Assembly: GCA_013002925.1 (NCBI GenBank)
Contig: JABDLQ010000134.1
Coordinates: 1 to 8,117, forward strand
Reading direction: 5' to 3'
DNA length: 8,117 bases
Source of the DNA: Gammaproteobacteria bacterium
GTDB taxonomy: Bacteria; Pseudomonadota; Gammaproteobacteria; Steroidobacterales; SZUA-146
Made by a program: the position numbers and the translations under genes. Positions 1 to 6,267 of this stretch are shown piece by piece. How positions within the stretch are numbered: position 1 is the stretch's first letter; each line of letters begins with the position of its first letter. The notes beneath the pieces were generated by a model that saw only the letters and a list, made by a program, of their open reading frames with translations, was not told the origin of the DNA and did not search any database.

Positions 1-350
1 CCTGACACCAGTGCACCAGTGTTATCCAAAAAGAGCTGCAACATCAGACTGCCACCCGGAATAATTACCGGTGGATCGGCAGGTCCAATCTGAATGGAAA
101 GCTCCAGACCCACAAGCGACATAAAACCGTCCGCCGCGAAGTAATCCATATATCCAAAATCCAGGCTGATGCGTGGAAACCCATCGTTAGCAGCGCCAAC
201 ATATGGGTTTGTAATCGGATTGAGAGGAGCGGTTCCACTACCAGGCTTTCCGCCGTCAGTAGCACCCATGAAAGACTGCGCACTGACAGCCGACATACAC
301 ATAATTAAAAGGATCACGAAGAAACTGCGAATTGACTTGGAGGCGTACAT
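1..350 (-). CDS. Exported protein of unknown function, N-terminal part only
   Basis: The minus strand is open from an ATG at 350-348 to the window edge, giving 116 codons and no stop. The protein begins MYASKSIRSFFVILLIMCMS, a typical signal peptide: Lys and Arg near the start, a hydrophobic core (residues 10-19), then a likely cleavage after VSA (residues 22-24), before QSFMG. The mature part starts with a Gly/Pro/Asn-rich stretch (about residues 26-53). Alternating hydrophobic residues follow (about 56-116), consistent with a beta-rich secreted, periplasmic or outer-membrane protein. The start is supported by AGGGGA eight bases upstream. No domain family was recognised and the C-terminus is outside the window. 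Export is well supported; the function is unknown. Confidence 0.8.
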   Translation of the reverse strand, partial: MYASKSIRSFFVILLIMCMSAVSAQSFMGATDGGKPGSGTAPLNPITNPYVGAANDGFPRISLDFGYMDYFAADGFMSLVGLELSIQIGPADPPVIIPGGSLMLQLFLDNTGALVS

Positions 351-358
351 TTTTTTAT

Positions 359-364
359 TCCCCT
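359..364 (-). promoter_or_regulatory. Ribosome binding site of the exported-protein gene
   Basis: Read on the minus strand this is AGGGGA, followed by the A-rich 8-nt spacer ATAAAAAA and then ATG at 350. Spacing and sequence are close to ideal, which fixes the start of the partial gene. Confidence 0.75.
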
Positions 365-387
365 GTTTATGCACTCAAGTACACACA

Positions 388-414
388 ATCTGACCTGCAT
401 GTTGCAAGTCAGAT
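388..414 (-). repeat. 27-nt interrupted palindrome (hairpin) upstream of the exported-protein gene
   Basis: The arms ATCTGAC (388-394) and GTCAGAT (408-414) are perfectly complementary. Inside them, after one C/A mismatch, TGCA (396-399) pairs with TGCA (403-406) around a TGT loop. The stem is therefore 7 bp, a mismatch, then 4 bp with a 3-nt loop. It lies 37 bp upstream of the start codon at 350 and 23 bp upstream of the Shine-Dalgarno site. No T-run follows on either strand, so a terminator is unlikely. It could be an mRNA leader structure or a dyad operator for a regulator; the sequence does not decide between them. Confidence 0.6.
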
Positions 415-492
415 CACGGAACTTAACTGAAAGATGCGTTTTTAAATGCATCAGCTGCGAACGTTCCTGACGCAGCGATTCACCCAAACGTA

Positions 493-522
493 TTTATACT
501 GATACCCTCTTCTGAGTTTGAA
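493..522 (-). promoter_or_regulatory. Candidate sigma70-type promoter for the exported-protein gene
   Basis: On the minus strand a -10 box TATAAA (493-498) has TTCAAA (517-522) upstream with an 18-bp spacer. The -10 matches the consensus in five of six positions and the -35 in four of six. Transcription would start near 486, giving a leader of about 135 nt that contains the 388-414 hairpin. This is a prediction from motif match only. Confidence 0.35.
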
Positions 523-812
523 ACCCAAGATGACATAGTAGTGTCTATGCATTGATACGCGCAACTGTCGAAGGATTTAACACTCTTATCCGGAAACGCA
601 ATAAAGCGGTGTGATAGTTGAAGGTTCTGCTGTCAGCGAATAACTTATTTTTTAGCGCTTTGCGCTTGTTTTGGTCGCATCAAAATGATTTGACATAACA
701 TCCCGGTTTAATGACTCTAATCTGCGCTCGCCTGTGCAAACAATCATGATCTTCGGCACCCGTCCGCCAATGTTTTCCCTGCACATCCATACAAGGATTT
801 GATCTTCAGGAT

Positions 813-2012
813 TTAGTCTGGTTCTGATGATGATTCGATAGAATGACAAACGAACGATCGTGACACACCGAGCCCCTCTGCAATTGAATCGAGCACGGAT
901 CGCTCCGAGTCGGTGATTTGTCCCTCAATTTTAGCGACTATGCACAAGTCCCGCAGCACCTGCATACGTTGCGGAATACTGGCAACCCCGATCACTGCGG
1001 CTATGCGATTGGGCAATTCTGCTTTTAGTTTTTCGATACTTAAGTTGTCTCGAAAGGAGCTCGGCCCGAAAAATTTTTCAAACACCTCGATCTCCTGTTT
1101 CGAGATGCCGTCATTGGCGTCTGCCACAGCAATGGCCGCCGCAAACAGGAGACGGCGCATCGCTTCTGCGGTATCTGTGCGCCCTTCCAGATAACTTGGC
1201 TCCATCAGGCTCATCAGTCCCTGTACTTCGACTTCAAGCTCCTCTTTGGATGTACCACCTGTAGTGACAAACTCCGAGTCGTGGTAAAACTTCAGCGCTT
1301 TGACCCGCATGGGACTAAACGGATGAGTCGAGAACCAGTCTTCTTCAGGTGCACCATGTCCAGGCTGTGCGTCCTCGAACTGCATATCATCCACTTGCTG
1401 CAAAAAATCCTCGAAATTGAACTCCACAATTTTTGAGTGCAAACCCGATGCCAGTTTGAACAATGCTTTGGCAACCGCATTAAAATCCCTGGCGCAATGC
1501 GCTCCGGCGCGATCCGCCGATATTTCCGCATAGCGAGACCATGCAAACAGATCGAGAGCCAACCTTGGATCCGGATGCGAATTACTGTTGAGTAAGTAGC
1601 CGATTGGAATGTCATGATGGTGAAAAACGTAATGACCAAACTCGTGACCAATCACGAAACGTAATTCGCTACCGGTAAATGCTTCCAGCAACCCGGATGA
1701 AAAAATCACAAACAGCCGGTCATTCTCCGGCTTAAAGCAAGCCGCGTTGTACTGGGAACCGGCGTACACATACAACTCATGAGAAATATTCATATCCAGC
1801 ATTTCAAAACACTCATCCGCCTGCCGATGCACGTCGGGCGCCATGTTCCGACTCAGGCGGACGGAGGTTCCCAATAAACGACGGCGCAGACCCTGTGGGC
1901 CCTTCAGCTCATTGTGTTTGATATGTTCATTGACCCGCACCACTTCGCGGTTCTGTACAAGCACATCGAACATCCCGCGATCGTTTTCACAGCGAAATTC
2001 TTCTGGCTTCAT
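813..2012 (-). CDS. M48-family zinc metalloprotease with C-terminal TerB-like domain
   Basis: A probable cytoplasmic zinc-dependent endopeptidase of 399 residues. The HExxH zinc motif HEFGH is at residues 123-127 (His123 and His127 ligands, Glu124 catalytic). The third ligand lies in AEISADRAG, with Glu163 as ligand and Asp167 following. The STHPFSPMR segment near residue 228 is typical of M48 proteins. No signal peptide or membrane segment is visible, unlike HtpX or YcaL/LoiP types. Residues about 285-392 form a helical, acidic domain (pattern AxAxADxxDGIxxxE and later AxxEGxITDxE) that looks like the TerB/DjlA-type fold. The start at 2012 has AGGA eight bases upstream. The frame extends to ATG 2132, but those 40 residues are basic, low in similarity to the family and lack such a site. 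It is divergent from the neighbouring hydrolase-ABC-GST genes. The substrate is unknown. The peptidase call is firm; the TerB call is moderately sure. Confidence 0.87.
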   Translation of the reverse strand: MKPEEFRCENDRGMFDVLVQNREVVRVNEHIKHNELKGPQGLRRRLLGTSVRLSRNMAPDVHRQADECFEMLDMNISHELYVYAGSQYNAACFKPENDRLFVIFSSGLLEAFTGSELRFVIGHEFGHYVFHHHDIPIGYLLNSNSHPDPRLALDLFAWSRYAEISADRAGAHCARDFNAVAKALFKLASGLHSKIVEFNFEDFLQQVDDMQFEDAQPGHGAPEEDWFSTHPFSPMRVKALKFYHDSEFVTTGGTSKEELEVEVQGLMSLMEPSYLEGRTDTAEAMRRLLFAAAIAVADANDGISKQEIEVFEKFFGPSSFRDNLSIEKLKAELPNRIAAVIGVASIPQRMQVLRDLCIVAKIEGQITDSERSVLDSIAEGLGVSRSFVCHSIESSSEPD

Positions 2013-2020
2013 AACGTATT

Positions 2021-2024
2021 TCCT
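2021..2024 (-). promoter_or_regulatory. Ribosome binding site that decides the M48 protease start
   Basis: On the minus strand CAGGA is followed by an 8-nt spacer (AATACGTT) and ATG at 2012. The upstream in-frame ATG codons at 2132 and 2045 have no comparable site, so the shorter 399-residue product is preferred. Confidence 0.65.
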
Positions 2025-2124
2025 GTTTAGCAACGTGGTCAGCATATGCACAACTCGCAGATGCCTGATCAGAACCTGCTGACGGGATCGGTTTTTTGTA
2101 GCCGCCAGCATTGGTGTCGGTGTC

Positions 2125-2154
2125 CCGAACAACCCGTGATGTGCTGCTGTTCGG
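2125..2154. repeat. 7-bp inverted repeat upstream of the M48 protease gene
   Basis: CCGAACA (2125-2131) and TGTTCGG (2148-2154) are exact reverse complements separated by 16 bp, about 115-140 bp upstream of the preferred protease start. The 23-bp distance between arms is close to two DNA turns, which would suit a dimeric regulator. One such repeat by itself could be chance, so an operator role is speculative. Confidence 0.4.
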
Positions 2155-2456
2155 TCGTGTGAAATTCAGTTGTCAATCACTGTGGCTTCAGAAATTCCCG
2201 GTACCACAACGCGACTTCGAGTATGCGGATGCCTCGGCGTACAGGCAAGCGCACCCGACACCAGGTCTCCTGTGGTCAGTCTATGCGGACCGGCTGGCTT
2301 GAGTCGTGTCTACAGTGATTCTGAAGCAGTTCGCCGGGTCAATGCCATGACAAGCCCGTGATTTTATCCTAAACGTGCGCCGGCGCTGCAAACTGCACTT
2401 GTAATCTGTGCGTTCTGTAGTGACAATGTCGCAAACATCGAAATGGCAGTATAACA

Positions 2457-3518
2457 ATGAGCACAGCAGCTACGGCATACGCGCTGGATGCCGCACCACC
2501 TGCTGGCTCCAGTGTAGAGATAGTGACAGGCCTGCATTGGGTGCGTCAGCCGCTGCCGATGAGTCTCGATCATATAAATGTGTGGCTGCTGCATGACGAT
2601 CGTAAGTTTGCCATTGTTGATACTGGCATCGATTCACGCACATCGCGAAAAATCTGGCAACGAATCCTGCGCGAATGTGTGCCTGACCTTACTGTCGATA
2701 AAATAGTAGCCACACACCTGCATCCGGATCACGTTGGTCTTGCCGGTTGGCTCTGCAAATCGCTTGATGCCCCGCTGTGGATGACACGCTCCGAGTATCT
2801 GTTATGCCGCGTCTTGTGCAATGACACTGGCCAGGCTGCGCCGGATGAAGCCTTACGCTTTTATCATGCCGCAGGGATGGACGCACAGTCGCTGGAGCAC
2901 TACCGCCAGACATTCGGGCGATTTGGCAAACTGGTTTCGCCATTGCCACAAAATTACCGCAGGATCAGGCACGGTGACACCATGCAGCTAGGTCCCTTTG
3001 ACTGGGAGGTCGTCGTCGGTCGTGGTCATTCACCTGAACACGCCTGTCTGTACAGTGAAGAAATTGACACCTTGATCAGCGGCGACCAGATATTGCCAAC
3101 CATCTCGTCCATCGTCGCCGTGTGGCCCACTGAACCGGATGCCAACCCGCTGCTATCCTGGCTCGATAGTTGTCGGTTCCTGCAGCATCGATTCGCCGAC
3201 ACCACCCTGGTGTTGCCTTCGCATGGTCTGCCATTTCGCGGTATCGCCCGGCGCATGCACGAACTCATCGTACATCATGAGCAAAAACTTGCCGCTCTGG
3301 CAGATTACTGTGCGCAACCACAACGCGCTGTGGATGTATTTTCATTGCTGTTCAAAGCCGAGATCGATGATGGCAACCTGGTGATGGCAATTGGGGAAAC
3401 GGTGGCGCATTTTAATTATCTGTGCAACGCGGGCATATTGCAGCGAGACACCGATGCACAGGGCGTGCACTGGTACCAGCACCGCCAGACTATAGGCAAG
3501 ACTACTATCTCCTGCTAG
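2457..3518 (+). CDS. Metallo-beta-lactamase-fold hydrolase (glyoxalase II/LACTB2-like)
   Basis: A 353-residue soluble metal-dependent hydrolase. The family core begins around residue 20 (a V-x-W-V-R-x-P-L-P pattern, then HINVWLL). The metal-site motif HLHPDH has His87, His89, Asp91 and His92. Further ligands are His191 in GRGHSPEH, Asp210 in SGDQ and His256 in PSHG. All expected metal ligands are therefore present and the enzyme should be active. The C-terminal part (about 262-345) is helical and ends in a winged-helix-like segment, as in LACTB2-type proteins. Members hydrolyse thioesters, phosphodiesters or lactones; the substrate here is not evident. ATG 2457 is the only in-frame ATG before the fold begins (a stop lies at 2421-2423), but its ribosome binding site is poor. 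It is probably the first gene of an operon, 9 bp ahead of the ABC exporter gene. Confidence 0.88.
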   Translation: MSTAATAYALDAAPPAGSSVEIVTGLHWVRQPLPMSLDHINVWLLHDDRKFAIVDTGIDSRTSRKIWQRILRECVPDLTVDKIVATHLHPDHVGLAGWLCKSLDAPLWMTRSEYLLCRVLCNDTGQAAPDEALRFYHAAGMDAQSLEHYRQTFGRFGKLVSPLPQNYRRIRHGDTMQLGPFDWEVVVGRGHSPEHACLYSEEIDTLISGDQILPTISSIVAVWPTEPDANPLLSWLDSCRFLQHRFADTTLVLPSHGLPFRGIARRMHELIVHHEQKLAALADYCAQPQRAVDVFSLLFKAEIDDGNLVMAIGETVAHFNYLCNAGILQRDTDAQGVHWYQHRQTIGKTTISC

Positions 3519-3527
3519 GCTGGCGTC

Positions 3528-5318
3528 ATGCACCAGCAATCGTCGTTCCGGGCCGTTCGTGACCTGTACAAGTATGCGGAAAAATACCGGCAACGGATAG
3601 TTGCTGCGTCCGTCTGTTCGATCGTCAACAAATTCCTCGATATCCTGCCTGAAGTGCTGATCGGGATTGCCATCGATGTGGTGATCCGGCAGCAACATTC
3701 ATTTATTGCGTCGCTGGGCATCACCGATCCGTACCAGCAACTACTGCTACTCGGTGGAATTACATTCCTTGTGTGGGCCGGCGAATCCCTGTTCGAATAT
3801 CTGTACCTGGTGTTATGGCGCAATCTCGCACAGGATTTACAACACGATGCACGCATTGATGCCTATGCACGGGTGCAACATTTTGACCTCGGATATTTTG
3901 ACAAGAACAATACTGGCAACCTGATTGCCATCATGAATGACGATGTCAATCAACTGGAGCGGTTTTTAAACGGCGGTGCAAACAGCATTATCCAGGTGTT
4001 TACCACGGTCATTGTGATCGGTGCGATATTCTTTTTTCTTTCCCCGCTCATCGCGTTGATTGCGTTCACGCCGATTCCTGTCATTATCATCGGCGCTTTT
4101 TACTTTCAACGCCGGGCGCAGCCGCTATACCGGCAGGTCCGGGAAAAAGTTGGCTTGCTGAGCTCCCGCCTGGCAGCGAACCTGGGCGGAATCAAAACAA
4201 TCAAGAGTTTTACCACCGAGGACTTCGAGCTGGAAAACGTGAGTCGCGACAGTCGCGATTATGTCGCGGCAAATCGTGAAGCGATCCGCATCAGTTCGGC
4301 TTTTATTCCCATCATTCGCATGGCCATCCTGGCCGGGTTCATGGCGACACTGCTTGTCGGTGGCTGGCTGACACTCAATGGTCGTCTGCAAGTCGGTAGC
4401 TATGGCGCGCTTGTGTATCTCACTCAGCGACTGCTGTGGCCGTTAACGGATCTTGCACAGGTGGTTGACCTTTTTGAGCGGGCCATGGCGTCGACTCATC
4501 GCATTCTGGAATTACTCGCGACACCGATTCTGATCCGGGATCGCAAAGATGCTATTACAAAGTCGAAAATCTATGGTGAGTTAATTTTCGAAAACGTGTC
4601 TTTTTCCTATGCTACCGGCGGACCTGTTATCGAGGGGCTAACGATTGAGATACCGGCCGGTTCTACGGTTGCTTTTGTCGGACCTACCGGATCCGGCAAA
4701 AGTACCCTGATCAAACTGATCATGCGTTTTTACGCACCTTCTGAAGGGCGTATCCTGCTCGATAACACTGATATCCGTGACCTCACCATTCAAAGTTTGC
4801 GTCATCACATCGGCCTTGTCGCCCAGGACACTTATCTGTTTCCAGGCTCAATCATCGAAAACATTGCTTACGGATCCGACAATGTCGATTTGCAGGCTGT
4901 CACGGCCGCTGCAGACGCAGCAGGTGCGCTGGAATTTATTCAGCGTATGCCCGAGGGCATGAACACCGTCGTTGGTGAGCGCGGTCAACGACTATCCGGG
5001 GGTCAGCGACAGCGTCTTTCGATCGCGCGTGCCATTTTCAGGAACCCGTCGATATTGATCCTCGATGAGGCCACGTCCTCTGTGGATAACGAGACCGAAG
5101 TATTGATTCAAAAGTCACTGGATGCGATTTCCGCAGGTCGCACGACGCTGATTGTCGCTCATCGATTGTCAACCATCGTAAACGCCGACATCGTTTATGT
5201 CATGGAGCATGGTAAGATCACTGCTGCAGGTAGTCACAGCGAGCTTTTGAACCAGGACGGCCTGTACCGCAACCTCTGGCGCGTGCAAACCGGCGGTTCG
5301 GATCACACTACTGCGTGA
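3528..5318 (+). CDS. ABC exporter, fused membrane and ATPase domains
   Basis: A 596-residue half-transporter expected to work as a dimer in the inner membrane, pumping a substrate out of the cytoplasm with ATP. The type I exporter membrane domain spans about residues 20-315, with six predicted helices (near 24-52, 70-97, 153-171, 173-192, 258-283 and 290-313). The ATPase domain follows from about 350. It has Walker A GPTGSGKST (385-393), Q-loop Gln433, signature LSGGQ (489-493), Walker B ILILDE (509-514, catalytic Glu514), D-loop SSVD (517-520) and H-loop His545. Every catalytic motif is intact and the length is normal for MsbA/Atm1-type exporters. It has no peptidase domain, so it is not a bacteriocin-processing exporter. 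Lipid, peptide, drug or thiol-conjugate substrates are all possible. The start is 9 bp after the hydrolase stop, with a weak AGG site overlapping that stop, suggesting translational coupling. Confidence 0.93.
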   Translation: MHQQSSFRAVRDLYKYAEKYRQRIVAASVCSIVNKFLDILPEVLIGIAIDVVIRQQHSFIASLGITDPYQQLLLLGGITFLVWAGESLFEYLYLVLWRNLAQDLQHDARIDAYARVQHFDLGYFDKNNTGNLIAIMNDDVNQLERFLNGGANSIIQVFTTVIVIGAIFFFLSPLIALIAFTPIPVIIIGAFYFQRRAQPLYRQVREKVGLLSSRLAANLGGIKTIKSFTTEDFELENVSRDSRDYVAANREAIRISSAFIPIIRMAILAGFMATLLVGGWLTLNGRLQVGSYGALVYLTQRLLWPLTDLAQVVDLFERAMASTHRILELLATPILIRDRKDAITKSKIYGELIFENVSFSYATGGPVIEGLTIEIPAGSTVAFVGPTGSGKSTLIKLIMRFYAPSEGRILLDNTDIRDLTIQSLRHHIGLVAQDTYLFPGSIIENIAYGSDNVDLQAVTAAADAAGALEFIQRMPEGMNTVVGERGQRLSGGQRQRLSIARAIFRNPSILILDEATSSVDNETEVLIQKSLDAISAGRTTLIVAHRLSTIVNADIVYVMEHGKITAAGSHSELLNQDGLYRNLWRVQTGGSDHTTA

Positions 5319-5329
5319 CCTGGCATCTT

Positions 5330-5335
5330 GGAAGG
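5330..5335 (+). promoter_or_regulatory. Ribosome binding site that decides the GST-like gene start
   Basis: GGAAGG lies seven bases ahead of ATG 5343. A TTG at 5328 would lengthen the protein by five residues but would begin just upstream of this site, overlapping it, so ATG 5343 is preferred. Confidence 0.75.
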
Positions 5336-5342
5336 TAGTTTC

Positions 5343-6062
5343 ATGCTAAGACTGTTTCAGTTTGAACCCAAATACGGGCTCCCCAATGTCAGTCCGTTTT
5401 GCATGAAAGTCGAAACATTTTTGCGCATGGCCAAAATTCAATATGCGATGCAAATTGTCAAAAACCCTCGCACTACTCCCAAAGGCAAAGCGCCCTACAT
5501 TAATGATGATGGCACTGTCGTCGCAGATTCAGCGTTCATAGTTGACTATCTGACTGAAAAATACCATGTAACGCTGGATCGCGATCTCACCGGATTGCAG
5601 CGTGGCATTGCCACCATGACGACAGGTGCTCTCGAGGAGCGCTTGTACTTTGTGTTGGTGTACAGTCGTTGGGTCGAAGCCAAAAACTGGGAACAGATAA
5701 AACAGCTGTGGTTTTCGGGACTTCCTCCGGTGGTGCGCTCGGTGGTTCCCGGGATAGTCCGCAAAGGAGTGATAAAAACGCTCAACCTGCAGGGTATCGG
5801 CAGACATTCACGCGATGAAATCTATGCACTCGGCATAAAGGACTTAAAAGGACTGGTGCAGGTATTAGGTGATCAAAAGTATTTGCTCGGTGCTGAACCC
5901 ACGTCGGTCGACGCCGTGGTGTTTGCATTTGTTGCCAACATTCTGAAGGTGCCCTTGTCCAGCCCGCTGTTTGATTATGTCGCGGATCAACACGAACTTG
6001 TGAGCTATTGCCAGCGCATGGGTAAAAAGTATTTTCCCGAATACGCTGTATTTCAATCCTGA
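5343..6062 (+). CDS. GST-fold protein, failed-axon-connections/metaxin type
   Basis: A 239-residue soluble protein with the two-domain glutathione S-transferase fold. The thioredoxin-like N-terminal domain shows SPFCMKVETFLRMAK (17-31), characteristic of the FAXC/CDR-1/metaxin branch. It also has KAPYI with the expected cis-proline Pro51, and ADS (61-63), where GSTs bind the gamma-glutamyl part of glutathione. The C-terminal helical domain carries YLLGAEPTSVDAVVFAFV (180-197), with the conserved capping-box aspartate Asp190 of the GST fold. Catalysis is not certain, because many members of this branch are uncharacterised. It follows the ABC exporter gene by 24 bp on the same strand and has its own good ribosome binding site, so it is probably the last gene of that operon. 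No clear intrinsic terminator follows it. Confidence 0.87.
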   Translation: MLRLFQFEPKYGLPNVSPFCMKVETFLRMAKIQYAMQIVKNPRTTPKGKAPYINDDGTVVADSAFIVDYLTEKYHVTLDRDLTGLQRGIATMTTGALEERLYFVLVYSRWVEAKNWEQIKQLWFSGLPPVVRSVVPGIVRKGVIKTLNLQGIGRHSRDEIYALGIKDLKGLVQVLGDQKYLLGAEPTSVDAVVFAFVANILKVPLSSPLFDYVADQHELVSYCQRMGKKYFPEYAVFQS

Positions 6063-6165
6063 TTCTCCGGTTTTAACAAAATGCAAACGGTCTGCTCCAT
6101 GCATCGATGTCGTTCGCATAAAGTGGTCGTATTGACATAACTCATCATCGTTTTCACGGGTGAAC

Positions 6166-6181
6166 TGTGAGTCCATTCACA
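6166..6181 (+). promoter_or_regulatory. CRP-type binding site
   Basis: TGTGA, GTCCAT, TCACA matches the CRP core pattern TGTGA-N6-TCACA exactly. With one more base on each side it forms ACTGTGA/TCACAGT, a 7-bp perfect dyad. Its centre (6173.5) lies about 58-60 bp before the predicted transcription start near 6232, close to the -61.5 position of class I CRP-activated promoters. A second, imperfect dyad TTCAC-GG-GTGAA lies just upstream at 6153-6164. A CRP/FNR-family regulator other than CRP itself remains possible (Vfr recognises a similar sequence). Confidence 0.65.
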
Positions 6182-6196
6182 GTGCCGAACCGCGCT

Positions 6197-6225
6197 TTGA
6201 CGTACGTTATGCTCATCACTATAAC
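6197..6225 (+). promoter_or_regulatory. Sigma70 promoter of the channel gene
   Basis: TTGACG (6197-6202), a 17-bp spacer and TATAAC (6220-6225) match the consensus in five of six positions in each box. Transcription would start near 6231-6233, giving a leader of about 35 nt before ATG 6268. This is the best promoter-like sequence found in the window. Confidence 0.7.
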
Positions 6226-6245
6226 ATCTTGCATTTTTGATGTTA
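6222..6245. repeat. Inverted repeat over the -10 box and transcription start
   Basis: TAACATC (6222-6228) and GATGTTA (6239-6245) are exact reverse complements separated by 10 bp. The left arm shares bases with the -10 box and the repeat is centred on the predicted start site. That is the usual place for a repressor operator. In RNA only the right arm would be fully present, so a leader hairpin is less likely. Confidence 0.5.
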
Positions 6246-6267
6246 GCCCGGCTTTCAAGCGCACGCC

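Larger units (their letters stand above)
351..812. other. Intergenic region between exported-protein gene and M48 protease gene
   Basis: This 462-bp stretch separates two minus-strand genes. It holds the Shine-Dalgarno site, the hairpin at 388-414 and the candidate promoter at 493-522. A small hairpin, AGCGC (654-658) TTT GCGCT (662-666), has T-rich sequence on both sides of the plus strand, but no plus-strand gene is present for it to terminate. No convincing terminator follows the protease gene on the minus strand. A 65-codon minus-strand frame (652-849) overlaps the 3' end of the protease gene but lacks a ribosome binding site and recognisable homology, so it is not called. The region is AT-richer than the flanking genes. 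Confidence 0.6.
2013..2456. other. Divergent intergenic region between M48 protease and hydrolase operon
   Basis: This 444-bp region should carry promoters for both directions. No strong sigma70 promoter could be identified. A weak plus-strand candidate is TTGTAA (2399-2404), 17 bp, GACAAT (2422-2427), each box matching four of six positions. A perfect 10-bp palindrome GCGCCGGCGC lies at 2377-2386. Two overlapping plus-strand frames of 63 codons (2111-2302 and 2170-2361) show no family resemblance and no good ribosome binding site, so the region is treated as non-coding. No tRNA or other structured RNA was recognised. Confidence 0.5.

Noticed and set aside
654..666. AGCGC-TTT-GCGCT hairpin flanked by T-rich sequence as a terminator
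   Set aside because: The only T-run that would follow it suits plus-strand transcription, and no plus-strand gene lies upstream. On the minus strand, where the protease transcript runs, it is followed by A residues.
652..849. 65-codon minus-strand frame overlapping the 3' end of the M48 protease gene
   Set aside because: It has no ribosome binding site and no recognised family, and the protease domain it overlaps already looks complete, so it is not a frameshifted tail. It could still be a small gene, but the evidence is too thin.
2013..2132. N-terminal extension of the M48 protease by 40 residues
   Set aside because: The frame is open, but ATG 2012 has a well-placed AGGA, while ATG 2132 and ATG 2045 do not. 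The added residues are basic and unlike the family.
2111..2361. Two overlapping plus-strand frames of 63 codons in the divergent intergenic region
   Set aside because: They overlap each other in different frames, lack ribosome binding sites and show no family features; chance open frames are likely.
2377..2386. GCGCCGGCGC perfect palindrome
   Set aside because: It is short, made only of G and C, and may be chance. No T-run follows and no second copy was noticed, so it was not called as an operator or terminator.
4125..4391. Long antisense frames inside the ABC, GST and channel genes
   Set aside because: They lie opposite genes with complete catalytic motifs and show no domain pattern; they are by-products of codon use.
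5328..5342. TTG start for the GST-like gene
   Set aside because: The strong GGAAGG site lies just after this TTG and serves ATG 5343.
6132..6137. TTGACA as a second -35 box upstream of the channel gene
   Set aside because: No -10-like sequence is present 16-18 bp downstream; the sequence there is CACGGG.
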